From Rhizobium etli CFN 42 (lineage in GTDB: Bacteria; Pseudomonadota; Alphaproteobacteria; Rhizobiales; Rhizobiaceae), in the NCBI RefSeq assembly GCF_000092045.1, contig NC_007761.1, forward strand, positions 4,163,501 through 4,227,500: a stretch of DNA of 64,000 nucleotides, in the 5' to 3' direction. The position numbers were made by a program, and so were the translations under genes. The notes under the pieces were generated by a model. It made no database searches, was not told the origin of the DNA, and was given only the letters and a program-made list of their open reading frames with translations. Below are positions 38,364-45,956 of the stretch, in pieces; positions within the stretch are counted from its first letter, which is position 1; each line of letters starts with the position of its first letter.

Positions 38364-39246
38364 ATTCATTTGCCTTTTTCCGAATCAATCCTTCTTGCGC
38401 GACGGAGGCGATCAGCACACCTGTTCGCGTGAACAGGTTCCCGCGCGTTAACCCCCTGGCGCCCGAAGCCGAGGGGCTGTCCTGCGTATAGAGCAGCCAG
38501 TCGTCGAGCTTGCAGGGCCTGTGGAACCACATGGAGTGATCGAGACTCGCCACCTGCAGGCCCTGGTCGAAGATGGACGTTCCATGCGCATAAAGCGACG
38601 TATCGAGCAGCGTCATATCAGAGAGATAGGCAAGCACCGCCGCCTGATAGAGCCGGTCATCGGGAACCTGCCCTGTGGCGCGTACCCAGACGTCCTGCCG
38701 GGGGTCGAGCTTCCTGTCGGAAAAATAATGGGTCAGCGAGACGGGGCGGATCTCGATCGGCCGCTCGCGCTCCCAGTATTTCCGGATCGCTTCCGGCGCG
38801 TGCGCGAGATATTGCTGCTTGATCTGCTGCTCGCCGAGCAGCTCTTCGGGCATTGCCACGTCCGGCATGGCGATCTGGTGGTCGAAGCCCGCTTCCTCCA
38901 CCTGGAAAGAGGCCGACAGCGCGAAGATCGCCTTGCCGTGCTGGATCGCGACGACGCGCCGAGTATTGAAGCTCGATCCGTCTCGGATGCGCTCCACCTG
39001 GTAGATGATCGGCACCGAGGGATCGCCGGGGCGCATGAAATAAGCGTGCAGCGAATGGACGAAGCGCTCGGCTTCGATGGTGCGCTGCGCCGCCATCAGC
39101 GCCTGGCCGATTACCTGGCCGCCGAAGACCCGCTGCCAGCCGGCCTGCGGACTGCGGCCGCGGAAGATATCAACCTCGATCGGCTCCAGGTCGAGCGTCG
39201 CCAGCAGCCTCTCCATCGCCGACGGTCCGTTTGTTTCGCGCGTCAT
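38362..39246 (-). CDS. tesB: Acyl-CoA thioesterase II
   Basis: 294 aa, a double-hotdog protein of normal TesB length, from MTRETNGPSAMERLLATLDLEPIE. Conserved segments: FRGRSPQAGWQRVFGGQVIGQAL, LHAYFMRPGDPSVPIIYQVERIRDGSSFNTRRVVAIQHG, and the catalytic Asp in AYLSDMTLLDTSLYAHG with ASLDHSMWFHRP. It hydrolyses medium- to long-chain acyl-CoA in the cytoplasm. Long in-frame upstream sequence covers the divergent monooxygenase promoter and is not coding. It is 81 bases from that divergent gene. Confidence 0.92.
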   Translation of the reverse strand: MTRETNGPSAMERLLATLDLEPIEVDIFRGRSPQAGWQRVFGGQVIGQALMAAQRTIEAERFVHSLHAYFMRPGDPSVPIIYQVERIRDGSSFNTRRVVAIQHGKAIFALSASFQVEEAGFDHQIAMPDVAMPEELLGEQQIKQQYLAHAPEAIRKYWERERPIEIRPVSLTHYFSDRKLDPRQDVWVRATGQVPDDRLYQAAVLAYLSDMTLLDTSLYAHGTSIFDQGLQVASLDHSMWFHRPCKLDDWLLYTQDSPSASGARGLTRGNLFTRTGVLIASVAQEGLIRKKANE

Positions 39247-39327
39247 TTTGTATGCCTCCCGGCGGTAGGAAGTGAAGGGGCGATGATCTATATAGATCAC
39301 ATCTGAGGCGCAAGGTACGGGAGCGGC

Positions 39328-40545
39328 GTGATGCTTGATATGCTGGTTGTGGGCGGGGGCTATGTCGGCCTTTCCGCTGCCGTTGCGGTCAAGCAGGCAG
39401 CACCGCATCTGAAAGTCTCGGTGGTCGAGGCCGCACCCGAGCATGTCTGGAAAAACGATGAGCGCGCTTCCGCCGTCATCGCTGCCGCCGCAAAGATGCT
39501 CGAAATCTTCGGCATCTGGGCCGAGATCGAGCCGGAAGCTCAGCCGATCACCAAGATGATCGTGACCGACTCCCGGACATCCGATCCGGTCCGCCCGGTT
39601 TTCCTGACCTTCGACGGCGAAGTGGCCGAAGGCCGGCCTTTCGCTCACATGATTCCGAATGTCGCCATGGTCTCAGCACTCCGCGGCGTCTGCAAACGGC
39701 TCGGCATCGACATCCGCCACGGACTTGGCGCGACGGAACTCAAAACCCACGACAGCCATGCCGGCGTTACGCTTTCGGACGGCAGCACCCTGGAATCCCG
39801 GCTGGTGGTTGCCTGCGACGGCGTGCGCTCGAGACTGCGCGATCTCGCCGGCATCAGGACCGTCACCTGGGACTACGGCCAGTCCGGCATTGTCGCGACC
39901 GTCGAACATGAGCGGCCGCATGACGGCTGTGCCGAGGAGCATTTTCTGCCGGCCGGCCCGTTTGCCATCCTGCCGCTCAGAAACAACCGCTCCTCGCTCG
40001 TCTGGACGGAACGCACGCATGATGCCGACAGGCTGGTTGCCGCCGACGATCTGATCTTCGAGGAGGAACTGGAACGCCGCTTCGGCCACAAGCTCGGGGC
40101 GCTGAAGGTCATCGGCGACAAACGCGCCTTCCCGCTCGGCCTGACACTTGCCCGCTCCTTCGTTGCTCCGCGTTTGGCGCTGGCCGGCGACGCAGCGCAC
40201 GGTATCCACCCGATTTCAGGACAGGGCCTCAATCTCGGCTTCAAGGACGTGGCAGCGCTCGCCGAAACGATCGTCGAGGCCGACCGCCTCGGCCTCGACA
40301 TCGGCTCGATAAACATCCTCGAGCGCTACCAGACCTGGCGACGCTTCGACACCTTCCGTATGGGGGTGACGACCGACGTGCTGAACCGGCTCTTCTCCAA
40401 CGACGCAATGCCGATCCGTATCGCCCGCGATGTCGGTCTCGGCATCGTCGACCGGCTGCCGCGCCTCAAATCCTTCTTCATCAGCCAGGCGGCCGGAACA
40501 GCGGCAAGGGATAATCCTCGGCTGCTCGCCGGCCAGACGATTTAG
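39328..40545 (+). CDS. UbiH/UbiF-family FAD-dependent monooxygenase
   Basis: 405 aa. The FAD-binding Rossmann motif GGGYVGLSAAVAVKQ is at the N-terminus, the DG motif VACDGVRSRLRD near residue 170, and the GD motif LALAGDAAHGIHPISGQGLNLGFKD near 288. The last agrees with UbiH/UbiF/COQ6 aromatic hydroxylases acting in ubiquinone synthesis. Rhizobia commonly have UbiL- or UbiH-like versions, and which ring position this one hydroxylates cannot be read from sequence. It starts at GTG 39328 or the adjoining ATG 39331; GGGAG precedes both. Confidence 0.9.
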   Translation: MMLDMLVVGGGYVGLSAAVAVKQAAPHLKVSVVEAAPEHVWKNDERASAVIAAAAKMLEIFGIWAEIEPEAQPITKMIVTDSRTSDPVRPVFLTFDGEVAEGRPFAHMIPNVAMVSALRGVCKRLGIDIRHGLGATELKTHDSHAGVTLSDGSTLESRLVVACDGVRSRLRDLAGIRTVTWDYGQSGIVATVEHERPHDGCAEEHFLPAGPFAILPLRNNRSSLVWTERTHDADRLVAADDLIFEEELERRFGHKLGALKVIGDKRAFPLGLTLARSFVAPRLALAGDAAHGIHPISGQGLNLGFKDVAALAETIVEADRLGLDIGSINILERYQTWRRFDTFRMGVTTDVLNRLFSNDAMPIRIARDVGLGIVDRLPRLKSFFISQAAGTAARDNPRLLAGQTI

Positions 40546-40560
40546 CCGAATTCGGAGAGC

Positions 40561-40749
40561 CTATTCGTCGAGCCGGCGGGCCTCGGACACCAGCATGATC
40601 GGAATGCCGTCGCGGATCGGATAGGCAAGCTGCGCCTTTTCCGAGACGAGTTCATTATGTTCGCGATCATAGGAAAGCCGGCCCTTGGAGAGCGGACAGA
40701 CCAGGAGTTCCAGCAGTTTCGGATCGACGCGGCTCAGTTTTTCGTCCAT
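40561..40749 (-). CDS. Trm112 family protein
   Basis: 62 aa, the usual size. Contains [50 protein letters not shown], the full Trm112/YcaR pattern. One cysteine is kept; the zinc-binding set of eukaryotic Trm112 is absent, as in bacterial relatives. In eukaryotes it activates methyltransferases; in bacteria the role is unclear. It is ten bases downstream of the LON-domain gene on the same strand and converges with the monooxygenase gene. Confidence 0.87.
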   Translation of the reverse strand: MDEKLSRVDPKLLELLVCPLSKGRLSYDREHNELVSEKAQLAYPIRDGIPIMLVSEARRLDE

Positions 40750-40758
40750 AGCCGCAGT

Positions 40759-41430
40759 CTACTGCAGAACCGTATCGGAGTCACCGAAGACCCGCGCCAG
40801 CACGATTTCGGTAATGGCGATCAGCGTCTCGGCCCGTGTCTTCAGGTCCGGCGCCTCCAGGAGCGCCTGCTTTTCAGCCGGCCCGAACGGCGACATCATG
40901 GCAAGTGAATTGACGAGCGTCAGGTTGCTGGCCCGCTCGACGCTCTCCCAGTCGGCCTCCAGCTTATTGGCATCGAGATAGGCCTTGAAGGCGGTCAGCA
41001 GCGACGTGCGGTCGACTGCCTCCTCTTCGTTCTCAGCCGAGAGATCGGCAATGAAGGGCGCGATGCGGAAGGTGCGGAAGGGATCGCTGGTCACCTTCTC
41101 CTCCAGCAGCCGGAAGCGGCAGACGCCGGTCAGCGACACGATATAGCGCCCGTCGCCGGTCTCGGCAAAGGAGGTGATGCGACCGAGGCAACCGACGGCG
41201 GCAAGAGTGTGCTCGCCGCCCTTGTCCTCATGTTCGCCGAGTGCCGGCTGGACCATGCCGATCAGCCGGTTTCCGGCAAGTGCTGCATCCAGCATCGCCA
41301 GATAACGCGGCTCGAAGATATTGAGGGGAAGCTGCCCGGCGGGCAGGAGGAGGGCCCCGGTCAGGGGGAAGACGGCGATTGCATCAGGCAGATCGCCCGG
41401 CTTCAGGTATCTGGCATTACCGACTTGCAT
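40759..41430 (-). CDS. LON peptidase substrate-binding domain protein
   Basis: 223 aa from MQVGNARYLKPGDLPDAIAVFPL, where GGGACGG is upstream; an ATG five codons earlier is possible. The whole protein is the N-terminal LON domain: VFPLTGALLLPAGQLPLNIFEPRYLAMLDAAL, GRIGMVQP-like region, VGCLGRITSFAETGDGRYIVSLTGVCRFRL. No AAA+ or protease domain is present, so it is a stand-alone substrate-recognition module of unknown partner. The order thioredoxin-TPR, LON, Trm112 is on one strand and may be an operon; this set is conserved in Rhizobiales. Confidence 0.88.
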   Translation of the reverse strand: MQVGNARYLKPGDLPDAIAVFPLTGALLLPAGQLPLNIFEPRYLAMLDAALAGNRLIGMVQPALGEHEDKGGEHTLAAVGCLGRITSFAETGDGRYIVSLTGVCRFRLLEEKVTSDPFRTFRIAPFIADLSAENEEEAVDRTSLLTAFKAYLDANKLEADWESVERASNLTLVNSLAMMSPFGPAEKQALLEAPDLKTRAETLIAITEIVLARVFGDSDTVLQ

Positions 41431-41519
41431 GAAACCGTCCCGCATTCTGGTGGACGGGCATGCCCGTCCTGACGAGAATGTGGTGCCCTCGCCCGAAAAC
41501 GCAAGGGCGAATATTCATC

Positions 41520-42494
41520 TTAAGAGAACAGCATCGCCGAAAGCTTGCGCCGGGCGGCAACCGTCGCCGGATCCTTGAAACCCCAGACCTCGAAGAACTG
41601 CAGCAGTTGCCGGCGGGCGCCGTCATCGTCGAAACCGCGATCCTTGCGCATGATCAAAAGCAGATGTTCGGCGGCTTCCTCGCGCCGGCCTTCGACATTG
41701 AGGATTTTGGCGAGCTTCAGCCGCGCCTCGTGATGATCGGGATTCGTCGCCAGCTCCCGCTCGAGCGCAACGGGATCGCCGAGCTTGCGCGCCTCCTCGA
41801 TCTGATCGAGCTTCTTCAGCACCGCCTGAATGCCGGCGTCCTTCGCAAGCTCCTCCGGCAGATCAGTCAGCGTCTCGCGCGCCCGCTGATGCTGGTCTGC
41901 GGCGATCATGCATTCAGCCATTCCGGCAAGCGCCTTGGCATTCTCGGGGTCGGCCTGCATGACGGCGCCGTAAAGCTGTGCGGCCTCGTTGATATTGCCG
42001 GCGGCGAGCATCTCTGTCGCTTCCGTCAGCACCGCCTCGATCTCGGCCGCCTCGTCTGCGCCGGCCGGACCGGCGATCCGGTCGATGAACTGGCGAATCT
42101 GGGTCTCCGGCACCGCGCCCATGAAGCCGTCGGCCGGACGGCCATTGACGAAGGCAATGACGGCAGGAATTGATTGGATTCCGAGCTGGCCGGCGATCGA
42201 GGGATGGTCGTCGATGTTCATCTTGACCAGCCGAACGCGGCCCTTGGCCTCGTTGACCACCTTCTCCAGGACTGGCGTCAGTTGCTTGCAGGGACCGCAC
42301 CAGGGCGCCCAGAAATCGACCAGCACCGGCTGATTGCGCGACGCCTCGATAACGTCCTTGCCGAAATTTGCAGTCGTCGTGTCGGTAATGTAGCTGCCGG
42401 CCGCAGCCGCCGGTTCAGGCTGAGCGCCGAAGCTCGCCGTTGCCGACATCTGATTTCCGAAGGAACCGTTATAGGGGTTGTTGCTGCCGCTCAT
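41520..42494 (-). CDS. Thioredoxin-TPR protein (CnoX-like)
   Basis: 324 aa from MSGSNNPYNG, with GGGAG seven bases ahead. A disordered N-terminus (1-35) precedes the thioredoxin domain with FWAPWCGPCK (Cys66, Cys69) and cis-Pro in QSIPAVIAF. Residues about 165-324 are helical TPR-like repeats (AAGNINEAAQLYGAVMQADPENAKALAG). This architecture is that of CnoX/YbbN, which cooperates with GroEL and protects proteins from chlorine stress; in Caulobacter and E. coli the CxxC varies. Here both active-site cysteines are intact. Confidence 0.9.
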   Translation of the reverse strand: MSGSNNPYNGSFGNQMSATASFGAQPEPAAAAGSYITDTTTANFGKDVIEASRNQPVLVDFWAPWCGPCKQLTPVLEKVVNEAKGRVRLVKMNIDDHPSIAGQLGIQSIPAVIAFVNGRPADGFMGAVPETQIRQFIDRIAGPAGADEAAEIEAVLTEATEMLAAGNINEAAQLYGAVMQADPENAKALAGMAECMIAADQHQRARETLTDLPEELAKDAGIQAVLKKLDQIEEARKLGDPVALERELATNPDHHEARLKLAKILNVEGRREEAAEHLLLIMRKDRGFDDDGARRQLLQFFEVWGFKDPATVAARRKLSAMLFS

Positions 42495-42550
42495 AGGTAT
42501 CTCCCGCCGCGCCGAACCTGCCGGCATCATTGTAGCGCTAAAATCGTATG

Positions 42551-43072
42551 TCAGGACGTCACTTTCAAGACAAGCGGCTTATGTCCCGTCGCTTCCATGA
42601 AACGAATGAGGTCGCCGCTCGCAATCGATGTCGTCGCATCGTTGGTGAGCGGATGGCAGTTGACGATCTTCTCTTCCATCAGATCGGCATCGAGCACGAA
42701 GGTGACCTTTGCTTCGCTATCGTTGATCGCGCCGAAGGCGGTGACCGCGCCCGGAATGACACCGAGATACTCCATGAGCTTCTCAGCCCTGCCGAAGGAA
42801 ACCCGGCCGGAGCCGCCGATGATTGTGTGAACCTGCTTGAGGTCGACCTCGGCATTCTCCTCCACGGTCAGCAGAAAATACCTGTCCTTCTTGTCCTTGA
42901 TAAAGAGATTCTTGGTGTGGCCGCCGGGGATCTCGTCGCGCAGCGCAACCGATTCGGCCACGGTAAAGACCGGCGCGTGATCGACCGTCTTGTAAGCGAT
43001 CCCTAGTCCGTCGAGGAAGGCGAACAATTCTTCTTTTGTCTTGGGGGCATTTTCGGGCATTGGGCGATCCAT
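42551..43072 (-). CDS. YbaK/ProX-type aminoacyl-tRNA editing protein
   Basis: 173 aa from MDRPMPENAPKTKEELFAFL; a second ATG four codons in is an equally possible start and neither has a good ribosome-binding site. The YbaK fold is seen in YKTVDHAPVFTVAES, GGHTKNLFIKDKKDRYFLLTVEENAEVDLK, GRVSFGRAEKLMEYLGVIPGAVTAFGAIND and NCHPLTNDATTSI. Closest to ProX/PrdX, free-standing deacylases that clear Ala-tRNA-Pro. The GxxP-like loop and Lys in KNLFIKDK are in place. It lies 56 bases upstream of the thioredoxin gene on the same strand. Confidence 0.87.
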   Translation of the reverse strand: MDRPMPENAPKTKEELFAFLDGLGIAYKTVDHAPVFTVAESVALRDEIPGGHTKNLFIKDKKDRYFLLTVEENAEVDLKQVHTIIGGSGRVSFGRAEKLMEYLGVIPGAVTAFGAINDSEAKVTFVLDADLMEEKIVNCHPLTNDATTSIASGDLIRFMEATGHKPLVLKVTS

Positions 43073-43223
43073 CGGCGCGTAAGGGAAAGTCGAGGCGTCC
43101 TGATTAAGTCCGTCCACAATGTTTGGCAATCTTCGCAACCGACGCTCTGCCCCCGTTTTGCGGCCTTTCCGCGCCGCTTCTGCGAACACCGAAATTTTTC
43201 TTCGCTTCTCCGTCATTTCCCTG

Positions 43224-43252
43224 TTGCATTTGAAAATCCGTTAGGCCATATA
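43224..43252 (+). promoter_or_regulatory. Candidate promoter of tRNA-Gly
   Basis: TTGCAT (43224-43229) and CATATA (43247-43252) with a 17-base spacer, giving a start near 43259, about 55 bases before the tRNA. Confidence 0.4.
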
Positions 43253-43314
43253 GCGCCCGTCGCCACGAGGCGGCGCCCACGGTCCAACGACTACCCCGGA
43301 CTGATGCGGATTGA

Positions 43315-43389
43315 GCGGGTGTAGCTCAGGGGTAGAGCACAACCTTGCCAAGGTTGGGGTCGAGGGTTCGAATCCCTTCGCCCGCTCCA
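43315..43389 (+). tRNA. tRNA-Gly (GCC)
   Basis: 75 bases including an encoded CCA. Acceptor stem GCGGGTG pairs with CGCCCGC; D-arm GCTC/GAGC; anticodon arm CAACC-TTGCCAA-GGTTG with anticodon GCC; T-arm GAGGG-TTCGAAT-CCCTT (one G-U). All canonical. A transposase remnant begins within 20 bases of the CCA. Confidence 0.98.
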
Positions 43390-43406
43390 GTTTCTCTCTG
43401 TCTAAC

Positions 43407-43449
43407 CCTGAGACATAGGTAACAGATTGTCCCTAAGACATGGGTGACA
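43407..43449. repeat. Paired IS-end-like repeats next to tRNA-Gly
   Basis: CCTGAGACATAGGTAACA (43407-43424) and CCTAAGACATGGGTGACA (43432-43449) match at 15 of 18 positions in direct orientation. The second encodes the last residues (LSPMS) of the transposase fragment on the minus strand, as at the right end of IS481-type elements. Confidence 0.55.
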
Positions 43450-43645
43450 ACCTCGTGCCGGACGGTTTGTCGATGGTTTGCAGTGCCCTCTGTTCCGAAT
43501 CGATATATCCAAGATCGTGGCGCAAGAAGTTGACGCGCCAAATGCGGCCGTCGAGCTCCGTGAAGCCGAGCTTCTGACCGGTCATGACGATTGAGATGTT
43601 GATCTTCTTGCGATGGATGCACAGACGGCCGCATGCGCGACGCGA
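43433..43645 (-). pseudogene. C-terminal remnant of an IS481-type transposase
   Basis: About 70 codons translate to RRACGRLCIHRKKINISIVMTGQKLGFTELDGRIWRVNF..., then DLGYIDSEQRALQTIDKP and TRLSPMS. I recognise this as the C-terminal end of the rhizobial IS481-like integrase-type transposases (usually LGYIDLEQ and a final SPM). The DDE catalytic domain is missing; upstream sequence to 43735 is open but unrelated. It is a decayed insertion left next to tRNA-Gly. The remaining bases to 43782 show no further gene. Confidence 0.65.
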
Positions 43646-43782
43646 GGTGCCATATAGGATGCCTCCGAAGCGGTGTTGCCCGTTAGCCAAAAAATAACGC
43701 TTCCTCGTAACCACTCCTAAAGCCGGTTTTGGCAACCTTGAACCTATCGATATTTGCCTGCAATTTTCCGCTGGGGTTTGTT

Positions 43783-44037
43783 ATGAGTCACAATAGGGAC
43801 GCCTGGGTCAGCCAGCGCGCTTATTCGCTGTGGGAATCCGAAGGCAGGCCAGAGGGGCGCGGGGAAAGCCACTGGATGCAGGCGCTCAAGGAATTCGAGC
43901 AGCTGGAATTGACGAAAGCCTCGCCCGACGGAAACGACCTTATCAAAAAGATGAAGGCGGCCGGGCGGCTGATGCGGGTCTATGACCGGCCGGTCCCCGC
44001 GGCCGAGAACGACCAGCAGCTGAAAGCGGCGCGTTAA
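43783..44037 (+). CDS. DUF2934 domain protein
   Basis: 84 aa from MSHNRDAWVSQRAYSLWESEG. The core RAYSLWESEGRPEGRGESHWMQALKEFEQ fits DUF2934 (R-A-Y-x-L-W-E-x-x-G-R-P-x-G-x-x-x-x-H-W-x-x-A), a short helical domain frequent in rhizobia and other Alphaproteobacteria. It is charged, with no membrane helix. Function is unknown. It stands alone downstream of the tRNA-IS remnant. A weak ribosome-binding site (GGGG) is present. Confidence 0.72.
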   Translation: MSHNRDAWVSQRAYSLWESEGRPEGRGESHWMQALKEFEQLELTKASPDGNDLIKKMKAAGRLMRVYDRPVPAAENDQQLKAAR

Positions 44038-44099
44038 AACCTTTTCCTGTAAGATCGAAACACTCAGCCGCCCGGAGGCAGCAATGTGTCGTTCCGGTG

Positions 44100-44744
44100 C
44101 TACTGCCGGGCGGCCCAGCCGAGGCCGCGCCGCAGGATGAGCGGCATGTAGGGATGGTCGAACTCGGCGGCGATATGGCCGAGAGCGGAATAGAAGATGC
44201 GGCCGGCGCCGAAATGGCGCTTGAAGACGACCGGCATCACGACATTGCGGGCCGCCGGATCATATGCGCCGGTGAAGGTGGTGGTCGCCAGGATTTCGAC
44301 CGTGGGATCGTAATGCAGATAATATTGCTCCGAATGGTAGTCGAAGTCGGGAATGCCCTCCATGATCGGATCGTCCTGGCGGGTAACAGCGACGCGGAAG
44401 TCGATGATGTTGCCGGGATGAGCGACCCAGGTAACGCCGGAGACGTAGCGGAAAGGCGCGCTTTCCTTGAAGGAGGTGGCGAGCGCGCCGTGATGGCCGG
44501 CAAGTCCGAGACCTCCGCGCACGGCCTCGACCAGGGCAGCGGCATGGGGCTTTTCCAGCGTTCCGCCGGTGATGATGGGCACCAGCAGATCCGCTTTGGC
44601 CAGGCTCGGAGAGCCGAATATGCCGAGATCGCCGGTCACCTCCACCGCAAAATCGTCCTCGCGCAGGAGATCGGCGACGATATGAGCGCATTGTTCCGGC
44701 TCATGGCCGTGCCAGCCGCCCCAGACGATCAATGCCTTCCTCAT
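44100..44744 (-). CDS. ThuA-like glutamine-amidotransferase-fold protein
   Basis: 214 aa from MRKALIVWGGWHGHEP; GGGAG eight bases upstream decides against an ATG 69 bases earlier. The ThuA domain is clear: VWGGWHGHEPEQCA, GLGLAGHHGALATSFKESAPFRYVSGVTWVAHPGN and the late GAGRIFYSALGHIAAEFDHPYM. ThuA of Sinorhizobium acts in trehalose utilisation and related proteins are common in sugar catabolic operons; the biochemical activity is debated. It is divergent from galE, with a 228-base spacer in which I see no firm element. Confidence 0.85.
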   Translation of the reverse strand: MRKALIVWGGWHGHEPEQCAHIVADLLREDDFAVEVTGDLGIFGSPSLAKADLLVPIITGGTLEKPHAAALVEAVRGGLGLAGHHGALATSFKESAPFRYVSGVTWVAHPGNIIDFRVAVTRQDDPIMEGIPDFDYHSEQYYLHYDPTVEILATTTFTGAYDPAARNVVMPVVFKRHFGAGRIFYSALGHIAAEFDHPYMPLILRRGLGWAARQ

Positions 44745-44972
44745 TCTCGTTCTCCCTGGCTGATTGCTGCGGATCGTTGATAGCCGCTTAAATCGGGCGG
44801 TCATGCAAATCACGCGAATAATTGATCGACTTCGCCGTTCGGCCGAATTGCAAAACCGCCGGTTTTCGGCATTCGACGTATTGTCCGCTCGTGCGATTGC
44901 AGTTCCTTCTTTTTATTGACGTGTATCTCGTCTAGGTTTCTTCCATCTCTCACTGATGATTAAGGGTGGTGC

Positions 44973-45956
44973 ATGGCAGGTGAAACGGTTCTTGTGGTCG
45001 GCGGCGCCGGTTATATCGGCTCGCATACGTGCCTCGACCTGGCGAACAAGGGCTATAGGCCTGTCGTCTTCGATAATTTTTCAAACGGCCATCGCGAGTT
45101 CGTCAAATGGGGGCCGGCGGAAGAGGGCGACATTCGCGATCGTGCCCGGCTGGACGAGGTGCTGGCCAAGCACAAGCCGGCGGCCATCCTGCACTTCGCG
45201 GCGCTGATCGAAGTCGGTGAATCGGTCAAGGATCCGGTTTCCTTCTATGAAAACAATGTGATAGGCACTTTGACGCTGCTTTCGGCAGCGCAGGCGGCCG
45301 GCATCAACGCCTTCGTCTTCTCCTCCACCTGCGCCACCTATGGCCTGCCGCAGAGCGTGCCGCTCGACGAGACGCACCGGCAGGTGCCGATCAATCCCTA
45401 CGGTCGGACGAAATATATCGTCGAACAGGCGCTTGCCGATTACGACCAGTACAAGGGCCTGCGCTCGGTGATTCTTCGCTATTTCAATGCGGCCGGTGCT
45501 GATTTCGAAGGTCGGATCGGCGAATGGCACCAGCCGGAAACGCATGCGATTCCCTTGGCGATCGACGCCGCACTCGGCCGTCGCCAGGGTTTCAAGGTGT
45601 TCGGCAGCGACTACGAGACGCGCGACGGCACCTGCGTGCGTGACTACATCCATGTGCTGGATCTTGCCGACGCGCACGTGCGCGCCGTCGAATATCTGCT
45701 GAAGGGCGGCGATTCCGTCGCGCTCAACCTCGGCACCGGCACGGGCACGACGGTCAGGGAATTGCTGGGGGCGATCGAGGACGTGTCGAACCGGCCCTTC
45801 CCTGTCGAATATATCGGCCGGCGCGAAGGGGATTCGCATACGCTGGTCGCCAACAACGACAAGGCGCGCGACGTGCTCGGCTGGGTACCGCAGTATGATC
45901 TGTCCGAGATCATAAGTTCCGCCTGGAACTGGCATGCAAAATCCAACCAGCATTGA
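44973..45956 (+). CDS. galE: UDP-glucose 4-epimerase
   Basis: 327 aa short-chain dehydrogenase fold. NAD site GGAGYIGSHTCLDLANKG at the N-terminus; catalytic Ser in FSSTCATYG; YxxxK in YGRTKYIVEQALADYDQ; substrate region RYFNAAGADFEGRIGEWH; and GTCVRDYIHVLDLADAHV, typical of GalE. It supplies UDP-galactose for lipopolysaccharide and exopolysaccharide. The last 23 bases overlap the start of the sulfatase-like gene in another frame, suggesting coupled expression of two otherwise unrelated functions. Confidence 0.93.
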   Translation: MAGETVLVVGGAGYIGSHTCLDLANKGYRPVVFDNFSNGHREFVKWGPAEEGDIRDRARLDEVLAKHKPAAILHFAALIEVGESVKDPVSFYENNVIGTLTLLSAAQAAGINAFVFSSTCATYGLPQSVPLDETHRQVPINPYGRTKYIVEQALADYDQYKGLRSVILRYFNAAGADFEGRIGEWHQPETHAIPLAIDAALGRRQGFKVFGSDYETRDGTCVRDYIHVLDLADAHVRAVEYLLKGGDSVALNLGTGTGTTVRELLGAIEDVSNRPFPVEYIGRREGDSHTLVANNDKARDVLGWVPQYDLSEIISSAWNWHAKSNQH

